DNA from: Streptococcus zalophi
Lineage (GTDB): Bacteria; Bacillota; Bacilli; Lactobacillales; Streptococcaceae
Length of the DNA stretch: 64,000 nucleotides
Assembly (NCBI RefSeq): GCF_016481285.1
Contig: NZ_JAENBP010000005.1
Coordinates: 1-64,000 of the forward strand
Direction: 5' to 3'
Each line of letters begins with the position of its first letter. The stretch's first letter is position 1. Below are positions 36,572-46,416 of this stretch, piece after piece. A program made the position numbers and the translations under genes. The notes under the pieces are model-generated. The model did no database searches and was not told the DNA's origin. It saw nothing but the letters and a program-made list of their open reading frames with translations.

Positions 36572-37425
36572 TATATACTTTAATGAAACGTCACATCAGT
36601 CTTTATTTTAGTAATAAAGCGAGAGTCTTCTTTTCAATGTTAGGAGCCCTTATCGGTTATGGACTATATCTTTTATTTCTACGAGATGATCTGCTAAAAT
36701 CTTTTTCTACACTAGCTGACTCTGATCAATTATTAGACTTGTGGATGATGGGAGGTGTTCTAGCAACGGCTGCTATTAGTACCACTTTATCTGCGGTTTC
36801 ACGTTTTGTCTATGATAGAGAACGTCAAGTCTTTGCGGATTTATTATTAACTGAAATTGGATTATTTCGCTTGCAACTGTCTTATTTTTTAAGTGCTACG
36901 ATGATTGGAATAGTGATGCAACTACTTGTTTCTCTAGTGAGTCTAGTCACTTTTTATCTCCACTATCAACTAATCTTGTCTGCTCAACAATTGATTTTAT
37001 TGTTTTTAGCCATTTGTTTGACTTCTCTTGTTTGCTCGTTAATGGCCATGCTAGTACTCTATTTTATTAAAAAAAGCAGTACCTTGGAGGTTTTGGGTAA
37101 TATCGTAGGAACTTTGGCTGGATTTTTAGCGGGTACTTACATTAGTATTGGTGTCTTACCAACTCTTGCTCAAAAAATTTTGAGCTACACACCCGCCCTT
37201 TACTTATCTTCCTTGTACCGTCAGATTCTTTTAGACAATCATTTTCATGGTCTTACAAAACCAATGAGAGAATTTCTTGGTATTGGAGTGAAATGGGAGC
37301 ACTTGACAACTATTAGAGAAGATGCCATAGTATTAGTGATTATTGTTGTTTTTATTAGTGTTATACTGATTAGTTTAAACAAATTAGTGAAAAAGGAGGT
37401 TGTTGCAAATGGATTGTCGCTTTGA
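36568..37425 (+). CDS. ABC-2 type permease
   Basis: A 285-residue membrane protein with about six helices, an ABC-2 permease layout: short cytoplasmic start, helix near residue 20-40, FADLLLTEIG coupling-type loop, GNIVGTLAGFLAGTYISIG towards the centre. Overlaps the ATPase stop (ATGA). Forms the membrane half of the exporter. Confidence 0.88.
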   Translation: MIYTLMKRHISLYFSNKARVFFSMLGALIGYGLYLLFLRDDLLKSFSTLADSDQLLDLWMMGGVLATAAISTTLSAVSRFVYDRERQVFADLLLTEIGLFRLQLSYFLSATMIGIVMQLLVSLVSLVTFYLHYQLILSAQQLILLFLAICLTSLVCSLMAMLVLYFIKKSSTLEVLGNIVGTLAGFLAGTYISIGVLPTLAQKILSYTPALYLSSLYRQILLDNHFHGLTKPMREFLGIGVKWEHLTTIREDAIVLVIIVVFISVILISLNKLVKKEVVANGLSL

Positions 37426-37858
37426 AGAAGATCGTTCAAAAAAACAGTTAGAAATTATCATCAAAAAAGCTAGCTATGATAAAGAAGTGGCTGATTTGTT
37501 TCACTATCTAGAACTTTTTTCAGACATCACACCAAATGTCATTCCGGTTAAAACAGAAGATCGCATTGTCCTCCTAAAAGTGGAAGACTTGATTTTAGTC
37601 GATGTTGACGCTACGCATCTCATTTTAGAAACTATGACAGGGACACTTCGCACAAATGACCGTCTTTATAAGTTTAAGGACCGCTTGAAAAATCCTGATT
37701 TTGTCCAAGTTTCAAAACAAAGCCTTATCAACATCAATCATTTAAATTATTTAGAAGCCAGTTTTTCAGGAAATATGACGGCTAGACTAGATAGAAATAT
37801 TAGAACCATTGTTAGTCGCAGGTATTTGAAAGATTTAGAAGCGCGTTTAGGCTTATAA
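37409..37858 (+). CDS. LytTR domain transcriptional regulator
   Basis: A 149-residue stand-alone LytTR protein: short N-terminal arm, then the DNA-binding domain from about residue 50 (RIVLLKVEDLILVDVD, then FVQVSKQSLININHL, and TIVSRRYLKDLEARL). No receiver. Start at ATG 37409, with AAAGGAGG at 37392-37399; it overlaps the permease gene. Paired with a DUF3021 membrane protein, the layout of LytTR regulatory systems such as HdrRM and BrsRM of S. mutans, where the membrane protein restrains the regulator. Confidence 0.92.
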   Translation: MDCRFEEDRSKKQLEIIIKKASYDKEVADLFHYLELFSDITPNVIPVKTEDRIVLLKVEDLILVDVDATHLILETMTGTLRTNDRLYKFKDRLKNPDFVQVSKQSLININHLNYLEASFSGNMTARLDRNIRTIVSRRYLKDLEARLGL

Positions 37859-37869
37859 GGAGAAATATC

Positions 37870-38268
37870 ATGAAAAAATATTGGAATCATTTTATTTTTG
37901 GCATAGGAATTGGGATGATTATCTACATTTTATTCCTTTTAGTGTTTAAAACACCCGTACAAACTGTTCAACAAATTATAATAACTGTTGTTTTAAGTGG
38001 CTTTATCGGCTTGGCATCACTATTTTATGAGATAGAACGCTGGTCCTTTTTACAAAAATCTCTTAGTCATTTGACGGTTGTTTTTCTTATCGTTTTTGCA
38101 ATGAACTATTTTAATCATTGGGTTGATTTTGGTGCTAATTTGGGCGTTTACTTGGGTTTCATTATCCAGTTTTTCATCATTTATTTTGCCATTTCCTTTA
38201 TCATGTTTTTAATTTCTAAAAAGCAGGTACAAGAAATCAATGACAAACTCAAAAAAAAGAAAGGCTAG
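37870..38268 (+). CDS. DUF3021 family membrane protein
   Basis: A 132-residue protein with four predicted helices (about 10-28, 40-55, 68-85, 95-118) and a Lys-rich cytoplasmic end, the DUF3021 pattern. Located 11 bp after the LytTR gene. In related systems the membrane partner inhibits the LytTR regulator. Stimulus unknown. Confidence 0.88.
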   Translation: MKKYWNHFIFGIGIGMIIYILFLLVFKTPVQTVQQIIITVVLSGFIGLASLFYEIERWSFLQKSLSHLTVVFLIVFAMNYFNHWVDFGANLGVYLGFIIQFFIIYFAISFIMFLISKKQVQEINDKLKKKKG

Positions 38269-38269
38269 C

Positions 38270-38298
38270 TTGACAAGTCCTCTCATTTATTATAGAAT
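38270..38298 (+). promoter_or_regulatory. SigA promoter of rpmH
   Basis: TTGACA (38270-38275), 17-bp spacer, TAGAAT (38293-38298). The -35 starts 2 bp after the DUF3021 stop. Confidence 0.8.
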
Positions 38299-38375
38299 GG
38301 TTTAGTATGTTTAGTAACTGATCAAAGAAATAGCCGGCTAAACGAATACAAAAATCTAATGAGGAGGTATTCAAA

Positions 38376-38510
38376 GTGAAACGTACTTTTCAACCAAGTA
38401 AAATCCGTCGTCAACGTAAACATGGTTTCCGTCATCGTATGGCAACAAAAAACGGACGTCGCGTATTAGCAAGCCGTCGTCGTAAAGGACGCAAAGTATT
38501 GTCTGCATAA
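38376..38510 (+). CDS. rpmH: 50S ribosomal protein L34
   Basis: A 44-residue L34 of standard length: [20 protein letters not shown] followed by [26 protein letters not shown] start at 38376 with GAGGAGG upstream. Usually next to rnpA near oriC; here it stands alone between the DUF3021 gene and tatD, as in several streptococci. Own promoter and terminator. Confidence 0.97.
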   Translation: MKRTFQPSKIRRQRKHGFRHRMATKNGRRVLASRRRKGRKVLSA

Positions 38511-38530
38511 TAACAGAAGATAATAAAACA

Positions 38531-38566
38531 AAAATCAGCGGGAACTCGAGCCTGTTGATTTTTTTG
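38531..38566 (+). terminator. Terminator of rpmH
   Basis: AAATCAGCGGG (38532-38542) pairs with CCTGTTGATTT (38551-38561) with G-T pairs, then T run. Confidence 0.82.
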
Positions 38567-38718
38567 TTGAAAAACCTCTTATTTAATAGGTGAGCTAAAG
38601 AAAATAGAAAGTATGATATAATAAATAAAACCTACCCTTAGATAAATATTAAAGTAAGCGTTAGAAAGGAAGAAAATAGGTGTTCTAGCATCACTAGAAA
38701 ATCACTTATTTTATAATA

Positions 38719-39492
38719 ATGATGAAGATTTTTGACACCCATACCCATTTAAATGTTTCTCATTTTTTTAATCGTGAAGAAGAAGAGATAGCCATTGCCA
38801 AAGAATTTGGTGTGGTTAAGATGAATATCGTTGGTTTTGATCAAGAAACGATTGAAAGAAGTCTTGAACTTTCTCAAAAATACCCCAATTTATACTCAAC
38901 CATTGGGTGGCATCCCACAGAAGCAGGCACTTACACAGATGAGGTGGAAGCTTTTATCAAGTCTCATTTGTCAGATGAAAAAGTGGTCGCTGTTGGTGAG
39001 ATTGGTCTTGATTACCACTGGATGACAGCATCAAAAGAAGTTCAAAAAACCGTTTTTAAACGTCAACTCAAGCTTGCTAAAGACCATGAGTTGCCTTTTG
39101 TTATTCACACAAGAGACGCTCTAGAAGACACTTATCAGGTTTTGAAAGAAGAAGGTGTTGGAGAAAATGGAGGCATTATGCACTCTTATTCAGGTTCATT
39201 AGAAATGGCTGAAAAATTGATTGCTCTCGGGATGATGATTTCGTTTTCAGGTGTTGTTACCTTTAAAAAAGCCTTAGAGGTTCAAGAAACAGCTAAAAAT
39301 ATCCCCTTAGATAAATTATTGGTTGAGACAGATGCCCCTTATCTAGCCCCTGTTCCAAAAAGAGGTCGTGAAAACAAGCCAGCCTATACACGTTATGTTG
39401 TTGAGAAAATTGCTGAATTAAGAGGAATATCAGTGGAAGAAGTGGCAGATGCCTCTTATCAAAATGCAAAAAGGATATTTAAACTTGACTAA
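38719..39492 (+). CDS. TatD family metal-dependent hydrolase/DNase
   Basis: A 257-residue TIM-barrel metallohydrolase: FDTHTHLN, GEIGLDYHW, PFVIHTRDA, GGIMHSYSG, VETDAPYLAP carry the metal ligands of TatD. Tandem ATGs at 38719 and 38722, no clear ribosome site; a TATAAT at 38617-38622 suggests a leader of about 90 nt with the inverted repeat TTCTAG/CTAGAA (38683-38699). Head of tatD-rnmV-rsmA. Confidence 0.92.
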   Translation: MMKIFDTHTHLNVSHFFNREEEEIAIAKEFGVVKMNIVGFDQETIERSLELSQKYPNLYSTIGWHPTEAGTYTDEVEAFIKSHLSDEKVVAVGEIGLDYHWMTASKEVQKTVFKRQLKLAKDHELPFVIHTRDALEDTYQVLKEEGVGENGGIMHSYSGSLEMAEKLIALGMMISFSGVVTFKKALEVQETAKNIPLDKLLVETDAPYLAPVPKRGRENKPAYTRYVVEKIAELRGISVEEVADASYQNAKRIFKLD

Positions 39493-40078
39493 GAAAATTA
39501 AGATACAAGAAGTTGTTGTGGTTGAAGGTAAGGATGATACGACCAATCTGAGACGTTTTTATGACGTGGATACCTATGAAACGAAAGGGTCTGCCCTAAC
39601 AGAAGACGATATTGAAAGGATTGAACGCTTGCATCACTTGCGAGGAGTGATTGTGTTTACCGATCCAGATTATAGTGGTGAGCGAATTAGAAAAAGGCTT
39701 ATGACTGCTATACCAACTCTTAAGCATGCCTTTTTAAATCAAAATGAAGCAAGACCCAAATCTAAAACCAAAGGGCGTTCGCTTGGTGTGGAGCATGCTA
39801 GCTTTGAAGACCTTGAAAAAGCATTAAAAGGTGTGACACAGTCATTTGATGATGACAATCAGTTTGACATTAAAAGATCAGACCTTGTTCGTCTTCGATT
39901 AATCTTATCTGAGGATAGTCGCAGACGTAGAGAATTTCTCGGGCAAGAGTTACGTATTGGCTATAGTAACGGCAAACAACTATTAAATCGATTAGAACTT
40001 TTCGGCATTTTATTAAAAGATGTGGAAGAGTCGATGACAAAGTATGAGAAGGAAGAACATGAGAATAGCAGATTATAG
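39485..40078 (+). CDS. rnmV: Ribonuclease M5
   Basis: A 197-residue Toprim-domain RNase ([16 protein letters not shown]; acidic [14 protein letters not shown]). Matures 5S rRNA with ribosomal protein L18. TTG 39485 is preferred (AAAAGG upstream, 8-bp overlap with tatD); upstream ATGs at 39449 and 39464 lie deep in tatD. Confidence 0.93.
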   Translation: MTKKIKIQEVVVVEGKDDTTNLRRFYDVDTYETKGSALTEDDIERIERLHHLRGVIVFTDPDYSGERIRKRLMTAIPTLKHAFLNQNEARPKSKTKGRSLGVEHASFEDLEKALKGVTQSFDDDNQFDIKRSDLVRLRLILSEDSRRRREFLGQELRIGYSNGKQLLNRLELFGILLKDVEESMTKYEKEEHENSRL

Positions 40079-40931
40079 TGTGACAAGAGCCATTTTAGAG
40101 AGATATGGTTTTACTTTTAAGAAATCATTTGGTCAAAATTTTTTAACCGATACTAATATTCTTCAAAAAATCGTTGCAACAGCAGAGATTGATGACAACG
40201 TTAATGTCATTGAAATTGGTCCAGGAATTGGTGCGCTAACTGAGTTTTTAGCTGAAAGTGCGGCAGAAGTGATGGCTTTTGAGATTGATGAGCGTCTAGT
40301 TCCCATCCTATCAGATACGCTAAGAGATTTTGATAATGTGACTATTATTAATGAAGATATTTTAAAAACAGATTTAGCCACTCATATCAAACACTTTAAA
40401 AATCCCAATCTTCCCATTAAAGTTGTAGCTAATTTACCCTACTACATCACAACCCCAATTCTCATGCATTTGATTGCTAGTAAAATCCCTTTTAGCGAGT
40501 TTGTCGTCATGATGCAAAAAGAAGTGGCTGATCGGATTTCAGCTCAACCAAACACCAAGGCTTATGGGAGTTTATCTATAGCAGTCCAATATTATATGAC
40601 AGCCAAAGTTGCTTTTATTGTCCCGAGAACAGTTTTTGTTCCTGCACCAAACGTTGACTCTGCCATTTTAAAAATGGTTAGACGTCCAGAACCGTTGGTG
40701 TCTGTTTTAGATGAGGACTTCTTTTTCAAGGTGACCAAAGCTAGCTTTGTGCATCGTAGGAAAACCCTTTGGAATAATTTAACTAACTATTTTGGTAAAA
40801 GTGAAGCTGTTAAAGACGCGCTAGAAAAGGCGCTGACTGATGCTGACATTTCTTCAAAGATTAGAGGAGAAGCATTGAGTATCAGAGAATTTGCTAGCTT
40901 AGCTGATCAGCTAAAACATCACGGACTTTAA
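40059..40931 (+). CDS. rsmA: 16S rRNA dimethyladenosine transferase
   Basis: A 290-residue KsgA: QNFLTD, SAM motif [13 protein letters not shown], catalytic [10 protein letters not shown], and C-terminal helical domain. Dimethylates A1518 and A1519 of 16S rRNA. ATG 40059 has GAAGGAAG; a slightly longer start at 40044 is possible. Overlaps rnmV by 20 bp. Confidence 0.97.
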   Translation: MRIADYSVTRAILERYGFTFKKSFGQNFLTDTNILQKIVATAEIDDNVNVIEIGPGIGALTEFLAESAAEVMAFEIDERLVPILSDTLRDFDNVTIINEDILKTDLATHIKHFKNPNLPIKVVANLPYYITTPILMHLIASKIPFSEFVVMMQKEVADRISAQPNTKAYGSLSIAVQYYMTAKVAFIVPRTVFVPAPNVDSAILKMVRRPEPLVSVLDEDFFFKVTKASFVHRRKTLWNNLTNYFGKSEAVKDALEKALTDADISSKIRGEALSIREFASLADQLKHHGL

Positions 40932-40962
40932 ATTCAAGACGATTACGAATAATAAGAAAAGT

Positions 40963-41007
40963 AAAGCATTTGTCTATTGGATGTTTATTTAATAGGCGAT
41001 GCTTTTT
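40963..41007 (+). terminator. Terminator of tatD-rnmV-rsmA
   Basis: AAAGCAT (40963-40969) pairs with ATGCTTT (40999-41005), with an inner TATT/AATA helix; T run after. Confidence 0.7.
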
Positions 41008-41094
41008 GATTTTTTAAAGAGATATTCCTTATTGAGAATGGCTACAAATTGAGTTTTTTGATATAATGAAGGTATTACTTTTAAAGGAGTTCAC

Positions 41095-41967
41095 TTGGAA
41101 GGAAAAATTATAAAAGCTCTTGCAGGTTTTTACTATGTTGAGTCAGATGGACAAGTGTATCAAACGAGAGCACGTGGTAATTTTCGCAAGAAAGGCCAAA
41201 CACCCTATGTTGGGGACAGAGTGGTTTTTTCAGCCGAAGAAAATTCTGAAGGCTATATCTTAGAGATTTTGGAACGAAAAAATGCTCTTGTTAGACCACC
41301 CATTGTTAACATTGATCAAGCAGTTGTTATCATGAGCGCCAAAGAACCAGATTTCAATCATAATCTCTTAGATCGTTTTTTGGTTTTACTAGAACACAAA
41401 AAAATCAAACCAATTATTTATATCACAAAACTTGATTTACTATCAGACATGTCTGAAATGGCTATTGTGCGTGCTGAGTATCAAAAAATCGGTTATCCTT
41501 TTTTATATACGTTAGAGGAGTTGTTGCCTCTACTAAAAGATAAAATCACTGTTTTTATGGGACAAACAGGAGTAGGTAAATCAACACTTCTTAATAAAAT
41601 GGCTCCCGACTTGGCACTTGAAACGGGTGAAATTTCTGACAGTTTAGGAAGAGGTAAACACACCACAAGATCGGTTAGTTTTTATGACCTTAATGGTGGT
41701 AAAATTGCTGACACGCCAGGATTTAGCTCACTTGATTATGAAATTACAACTAGTGAAGATCTCAATAAAGCCTTTCCAGAAATCTATCAACTCAGTCAAA
41801 CCTGTAAATTTAGAAGTTGCACACATACTCACGAACCAAGTTGTTCAGTAAAAGATGCTTTAGCAAGCGGAGAGTTATGGCAAAAACGTTATGATACTTA
41901 TCTGCAACTGCTAAGTGAAATTCAAAATCGTCGCGAAACATATAAAAAAACCATTAAAAGAAAGTAG
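41095..41967 (+). CDS. rsgA: Ribosome small-subunit GTPase RsgA
   Basis: A 290-residue circularly permuted GTPase: OB domain, then TKLD before P-loop [12 protein letters not shown] and DTPGFSS, ending in a zinc knuckle ([14 protein letters not shown]). Late 30S maturation. TTG start at 41095 fixed by AAAGGAG. An extended -10 (TGATATAAT, 41059-41067) precedes. First gene of a run reaching yhaM. Confidence 0.95.
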   Translation: MEGKIIKALAGFYYVESDGQVYQTRARGNFRKKGQTPYVGDRVVFSAEENSEGYILEILERKNALVRPPIVNIDQAVVIMSAKEPDFNHNLLDRFLVLLEHKKIKPIIYITKLDLLSDMSEMAIVRAEYQKIGYPFLYTLEELLPLLKDKITVFMGQTGVGKSTLLNKMAPDLALETGEISDSLGRGKHTTRSVSFYDLNGGKIADTPGFSSLDYEITTSEDLNKAFPEIYQLSQTCKFRSCTHTHEPSCSVKDALASGELWQKRYDTYLQLLSEIQNRRETYKKTIKRK

Positions 41968-41977
41968 GTCACCCATC

Positions 41978-42634
41978 GTGAAATATAAAATTGCCCCATC
42001 AATCTTATCTGCTGATTATGCTAATTTTGCTTCTGAATTAAGACGAATTGAAGAAACTGATGTAGAGTATGTCCATATTGATATCATGGATGGCCAATTC
42101 GTTCCTAATATCACCTTTGGAGCAGGTGTTGTCGCAAGCATGCGTCAACATAGCAAACTATTTTTTGATTGTCATTTGATGATTGTTAATCCTGAACGTT
42201 ACGTTGAAGAGTTTGCCCAAGCAGGAGCAGACATGATGACGATTCATGTAGAAAGTACCCCACATATCCACGGTGCGCTACAAAAAATTAAAGCAGCTGG
42301 CATGAAAGCAGGTGTCGTGATAAACCCAGGAACACCTGTTGAGATGGTTGAATCAGTTTTAGAACTCGTTGATCAAGTGCTTGTCATGACCGTTAATCCT
42401 GGTTTTGGTGGTCAAGCCTTTATTCCTGAAATGATGAGTAAGGTTGAAAAAGTGGCTGCACTAAGAGAAGCAAAAGGTTTAGCCTTTGATATTGAAGTGG
42501 ATGGTGGTATTGACCATGAGACCATTAAGTTAGCAAAAAAAGCTGGTGCTAATGTTTTCGTTGCAGGTTCTTATCTTTTTAAAGATGATTTCAAGGCACG
42601 TGTTGCAGCTTTACGTGAGGCTTTAAATGATTAA
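41978..42634 (+). CDS. rpe: Ribulose-phosphate 3-epimerase
   Basis: A 218-residue TIM barrel: KIAPSILSADYANF, VHIDIMDGQFVPNITFG, DCHLMI, VNPGFGGQ, VDGGID. Interconverts ribulose-5-phosphate and xylulose-5-phosphate. GTG 41978 chosen by family alignment; the ATG at 41915 is inside rsgA. Confidence 0.95.
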   Translation: MKYKIAPSILSADYANFASELRRIEETDVEYVHIDIMDGQFVPNITFGAGVVASMRQHSKLFFDCHLMIVNPERYVEEFAQAGADMMTIHVESTPHIHGALQKIKAAGMKAGVVINPGTPVEMVESVLELVDQVLVMTVNPGFGGQAFIPEMMSKVEKVAALREAKGLAFDIEVDGGIDHETIKLAKKAGANVFVAGSYLFKDDFKARVAALREALND

Positions 42635-43259
42635 TATTGCTTTATTTACAGGAGGAGTTCTTGATACCTGGCAAGGGAACTTTGATTTCTATGTTGGTGT
42701 TGACCGTGGCAGTTTGTTTCTACTGGAACAAAACCTTCCTTTGAACATGGCAATTGGAGACTTTGATTCTGTCAGTGAGACAGAGTTTGAGCGCATTAAA
42801 AAGCAAGCTCAAAAACTTTATCTTGCTAAACCAGAAAAAAATGATACCGATACAGAAATGGCTTTGAAAATCATTTTCAAAACCTATCCCAAGGCTCATG
42901 TGACCGTTTTTGGTGCTCTTGGTGGTCGGATTGACCATGAGATGAGTAATCTATTTTTACCAAGTGATCCTGATCTTTATCCTTTAATGACGCAAATCAC
43001 TCTATGTGATGCCCAAAACAATATCCGTTTTTATCCCAAGGGTGAGCATCTTGTTGAAAAAATTCCTAATATGACTTATGTCTCATTTATGACAAATGAC
43101 GATAGCGAGCTCACGATTACAGGGGCAAAATACGAATTAACCAAGCAAACTTTTTTTAAAAAACAAATTTACACCAGTAATGAATTTATCAATCAACCGA
43201 TTACAATTGATGTCTCATCAGGCTATGCTATTGTGATTCAGTCTAAAGATAGGAGTTAG
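42627..43259 (+). CDS. thiN: Thiamine pyrophosphokinase
   Basis: A 210-residue ThiN: GVDRGSLFLL, GDFDSVSE, KNDTDTEMAL, and VFGALGGRIDH motifs. Makes thiamine diphosphate from thiamine and ATP. Overlaps rpe by 8 bp. The rsgA-rpe-thiN order is conserved in Firmicutes. Confidence 0.94.
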   Translation: MINIALFTGGVLDTWQGNFDFYVGVDRGSLFLLEQNLPLNMAIGDFDSVSETEFERIKKQAQKLYLAKPEKNDTDTEMALKIIFKTYPKAHVTVFGALGGRIDHEMSNLFLPSDPDLYPLMTQITLCDAQNNIRFYPKGEHLVEKIPNMTYVSFMTNDDSELTITGAKYELTKQTFFKKQIYTSNEFINQPITIDVSSGYAIVIQSKDRS

Positions 43260-43260
43260 T

Positions 43261-44535
43261 ATGCTAATCATTAGTATCGTTCTGATTTTTTTAAGTCTAA
43301 TTGTTATTCTGTTAAGCTATCTCAAGATTAGCCAGTTGGAAAAACAGTTGACAAAAACAGTTAATCAGCAACTTGAACACTTTTCTGAGCAGTTGTCCTA
43401 TCAGATGGAGATGACCAATAAAAATCAATTGATTGACCATCAAGCACAACTCAATCACTTACAGACGGATTTGTACCAGCAATTAAATGAGATGCGAGAT
43501 GTTCTTCACCAAAATCTAACAGCCAATCGAGATAGTTCAGATAAACGTTTAGAACAAATCACGTTATCTCTTGGTCAATCTGTAAAAGACATGCAAACAT
43601 CCAACGAAAAACGTTTGGAAGAGATGCGACAAACTGTGGAAGAAAAATTAGAAAAAACTTTACATAGTCGCCTTAAAACGTCATTTGAGTCTGTTTCTAG
43701 ACAACTTGAAAGTGTTAATAAAGGGTTAGGAGAAATGAAGACGGTGGCGCGTGATGTCGGCACTCTCAATAAAGTCTTATCTAATACCAAAACAAGAGGT
43801 ATTTTAGGAGAACTGCAACTAGGTCAAATCATTGAAGATATCATGACAGAAAATCAATATGAAAGAGAATTTTCGACCGTTAAAGGCTCTAATGACCGCG
43901 TTGAGTATGCTATCAAACTGCCGGGTAATCAGCAAGGAGAATATGTCTATCTGCCTGTTGACTCAAAGTTCCCTCTAGAAGATTATTATCGTCTTGAAGA
44001 TGCCTACGAATCAGGAGACAAAGAACTCATAGAGCGTTATAGAAAATCACTTTTGATGAGTATCAAACGTTTTGCCAAGGATATTAAACAAAAATACCTT
44101 AATCCACCACAAACAACCAATTTTGCTATTATGTTTTTACCAACTGAGGGCCTCTACTCAGAAGTGGTGCGTCATGCCAGCTTTTTTGATAGTTTAAGAA
44201 GAGACGAAAATATTGTCGTGGCAGGTCCATCAACCTTATCAGCCATTTTAAATTCACTGTCTGTTGGCTTTAAAACGCTCAACATTCAAAAAAATGCCGA
44301 TGATATTAGTAAGGTTTTGGGCAACGTCAAATCTGAATTTGGTAAATTTGGTGGTCTCTTACAGACAGCTCAAAAACAATTGAACCAAGCTAGCAATAAT
44401 ATTGATAAATTATTAACCACAAGAAGTCATGCGATTGACCGTGCGCTTAGAAATATTGAACTCTATGAAGATGATTACACACGATCACTTCTCCAAACGC
44501 CGTTCTTAGAAAATGAGGAAGACAATGAAAATTAA
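43261..44535 (+). CDS. rmuC: DNA recombination protein RmuC
   Basis: A 424-residue RmuC: N-terminal membrane helix (about 1-21), long Gln/Leu coiled coil to about 170, then the nuclease-like core (TRGILGELQLGQIIEDI, VEYAIKLPG, LPVDSKFPLEDYYR). Limits inversions at short inverted repeats in E. coli; role here inferred. Starts 1 bp after thiN. Confidence 0.93.
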   Translation: MLIISIVLIFLSLIVILLSYLKISQLEKQLTKTVNQQLEHFSEQLSYQMEMTNKNQLIDHQAQLNHLQTDLYQQLNEMRDVLHQNLTANRDSSDKRLEQITLSLGQSVKDMQTSNEKRLEEMRQTVEEKLEKTLHSRLKTSFESVSRQLESVNKGLGEMKTVARDVGTLNKVLSNTKTRGILGELQLGQIIEDIMTENQYEREFSTVKGSNDRVEYAIKLPGNQQGEYVYLPVDSKFPLEDYYRLEDAYESGDKELIERYRKSLLMSIKRFAKDIKQKYLNPPQTTNFAIMFLPTEGLYSEVVRHASFFDSLRRDENIVVAGPSTLSAILNSLSVGFKTLNIQKNADDISKVLGNVKSEFGKFGGLLQTAQKQLNQASNNIDKLLTTRSHAIDRALRNIELYEDDYTRSLLQTPFLENEEDNEN

Positions 44536-45469
44536 TCAGATGAAAAAAGATGAGTTATTTGAAGGCTTTTACTTGATTAAATCAGCAGAACTTCGAAAAA
44601 CCCGTGCAGGTAAAGACTTTATCGCTATGACTTTTCAAGATGATACGGGTGAAATTAATGGTAATCTTTGGGACGCTCAACCCTATAATGTTGATGAGTT
44701 TGTTGCAGGAAAGGTTGTCCACATGACTGGACGCCGTGAAGTTTATAACGGTTCACCTCAAGTTAATCAAATTACCCTTAGAAATGTCCGTCACGGGGAA
44801 CCAAATAATCCAAGTGACTTCAAACCAAAATCAGATATTGATCTAGAAGATGTTAAGGATTATTTAGAACAGATGATGTTCAAGATTGAAAATGCGACTT
44901 GGCAAAGGATTGTTCGTGCTCTTTATCGTAAATTTGATAAGGAATTTTTCACTTTTCCAGCAGCAAAAACCAATCATCATGCTTTTGAGTCCGGTCTTGC
45001 CTATCACACAGCAACTATGGTTCGTTTAGCAGATGCGATTGGCGATATTTACCCAGCACTTAATAAAAGCTTACTCTTTGCAGGTGTTATGCTACACGAC
45101 TTAGCAAAAGTCATCGAGTTAACCGGTTCAGAAAATACGCAATACACCATAAGAGGGAACCTTATCGGTCATATCGCTCTTATTGATGAGGAAATCACAA
45201 AAGTCATTAATGAATTAGGGATTGATGATAGTAAAGAAGAGGTTACCGTTTTAAGACATCTTATTTTAAGTCATCACGGACAATTAGAATACGGTAGCCC
45301 TGTTCGTCCAAAAATTATGGAAGCTGAAATCCTTCACTTTATTGATAATATCGATGCAGAAATGATGATGATGACAACCGCTCTAAAAAGTGTGGGACCT
45401 GGTGAGATGACCAATAAAATCTTCGCCATGGACAATCGTTCCTTCTATAAACCTCGTTTTGAATCATAA
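44525..45469 (+). CDS. yhaM: 3'-5' exoribonuclease YhaM
   Basis: A 314-residue enzyme with an N-terminal OB fold (IAMTFQDDTGEINGNLWD) and an HD domain (NHHAFESGLAYHT, MLHDLAKV). Trims RNA 3' tails; also called Cbf1. The start at 44525 uses GAGGAAG in rmuC; overlap 11 bp. Confidence 0.94.
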   Translation: MKINQMKKDELFEGFYLIKSAELRKTRAGKDFIAMTFQDDTGEINGNLWDAQPYNVDEFVAGKVVHMTGRREVYNGSPQVNQITLRNVRHGEPNNPSDFKPKSDIDLEDVKDYLEQMMFKIENATWQRIVRALYRKFDKEFFTFPAAKTNHHAFESGLAYHTATMVRLADAIGDIYPALNKSLLFAGVMLHDLAKVIELTGSENTQYTIRGNLIGHIALIDEEITKVINELGIDDSKEEVTVLRHLILSHHGQLEYGSPVRPKIMEAEILHFIDNIDAEMMMMTTALKSVGPGEMTNKIFAMDNRSFYKPRFES

Positions 45470-45475
45470 ATCACG

Positions 45476-45513
45476 AAAAATGAGCCTTTTTTTAGAGAAA
45501 AGGTTCGTTTTTT
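45476..45513 (+). terminator. Terminator of rsgA-yhaM run
   Basis: ATGAGCCTTTT pairs with GAAAAGGTTCGT-type right arm (one G-T pair), followed by T run. Confidence 0.65.
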
Positions 45514-45561
45514 CTTAATCCTATGATATAATATAACAAATAAACACTTGAGGTTGAAAAG

Positions 45562-46377
45562 ATGAAGTTACGTCGTAGTGAACGCATGGTAGTTATTTCT
45601 AACTACTTAATTAATAATCCTTATAAGATAACGAGTTTGAGTACTTTTTCTGAGAAATACGAATCTGCCAAGTCATCCATTTCTGAAGATATTGCTATCA
45701 TTAAAAAAGCCTTTGAAGAAAGTGCTATTGGTAAGATCGATACCATTACCGGTGCTAACGGTGGTGTTATTTTCACACCAACTATTTCAGAAAAAGAAGC
45801 GCGTTTAATCACTGAAGAATTATCGACTAGTCTTTCAAATAGTGATCGTATCCTTCCGGGTGGTTATATTTACTTATCGGATTTACTAAGCACACCTGAA
45901 ATTCTAAGAAACATTGGACGTATCATTGCTGATGCGTTTAAAGAAGAAAAGATAGATGTGGTAATGACAGTAGCAACCAAAGGTGTTCCTTTAGCAAATG
46001 CTGTTGCTAATGTTTTAAATGTACCATTTGTCATTGTTAGACGCGATTTAAAAATTACTGAAGGTTCTACGGTGAGTGTCAACTATGCGAGTGGGTCAAG
46101 TGATCGTATTGAAAAAATGTTTCTTTCAAAACGGAGTTTAAAACCAAACAGTAAAGTATTAATCGTTGATGACTTTTTAAAGGGTGGTGGGACCATCTCT
46201 GGAATGATTAGTCTACTAAAAGAGTTTGAAAGTACTTTGGTTGGCGTGGCCGTCTTTGCAGATAATAATCAACAAAAGCACTACCAATTTGATTACAAAT
46301 CTCTCTTGCACATTTCTAAAATTGATATTGACAATCAGATAATAGATGTGGAATTGGGTAATCTATTTAATAACTAA
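45562..46377 (+). CDS. purR: Purine operon repressor PurR
   Basis: A 271-residue PurR: N-terminal winged helix (RRSERMVVISNYLINNPYK) and a phosphoribosyltransferase-like domain with PRPP loop VLIVDDFLKGGGTISG. Binds PurBoxes and responds to PRPP and purine stress. Extended -10 TGATATAAT ending at 45532. No PurBox visible at its own promoter. Confidence 0.95.
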   Translation: MKLRRSERMVVISNYLINNPYKITSLSTFSEKYESAKSSISEDIAIIKKAFEESAIGKIDTITGANGGVIFTPTISEKEARLITEELSTSLSNSDRILPGGYIYLSDLLSTPEILRNIGRIIADAFKEEKIDVVMTVATKGVPLANAVANVLNVPFVIVRRDLKITEGSTVSVNYASGSSDRIEKMFLSKRSLKPNSKVLIVDDFLKGGGTISGMISLLKEFESTLVGVAVFADNNQQKHYQFDYKSLLHISKIDIDNQIIDVELGNLFNN

Positions 46378-46405
46378 AAGGATTTCCTTTGGGAATCCTT
46401 TTTCT
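46376..46405 (+). terminator. Terminator of purR
   Basis: AAAAGGATT, T bulge, CC, loop, GGAATCCTTTT, T run. Confidence 0.85.
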
Positions 46406-46416
46406 TTATAAAATCA

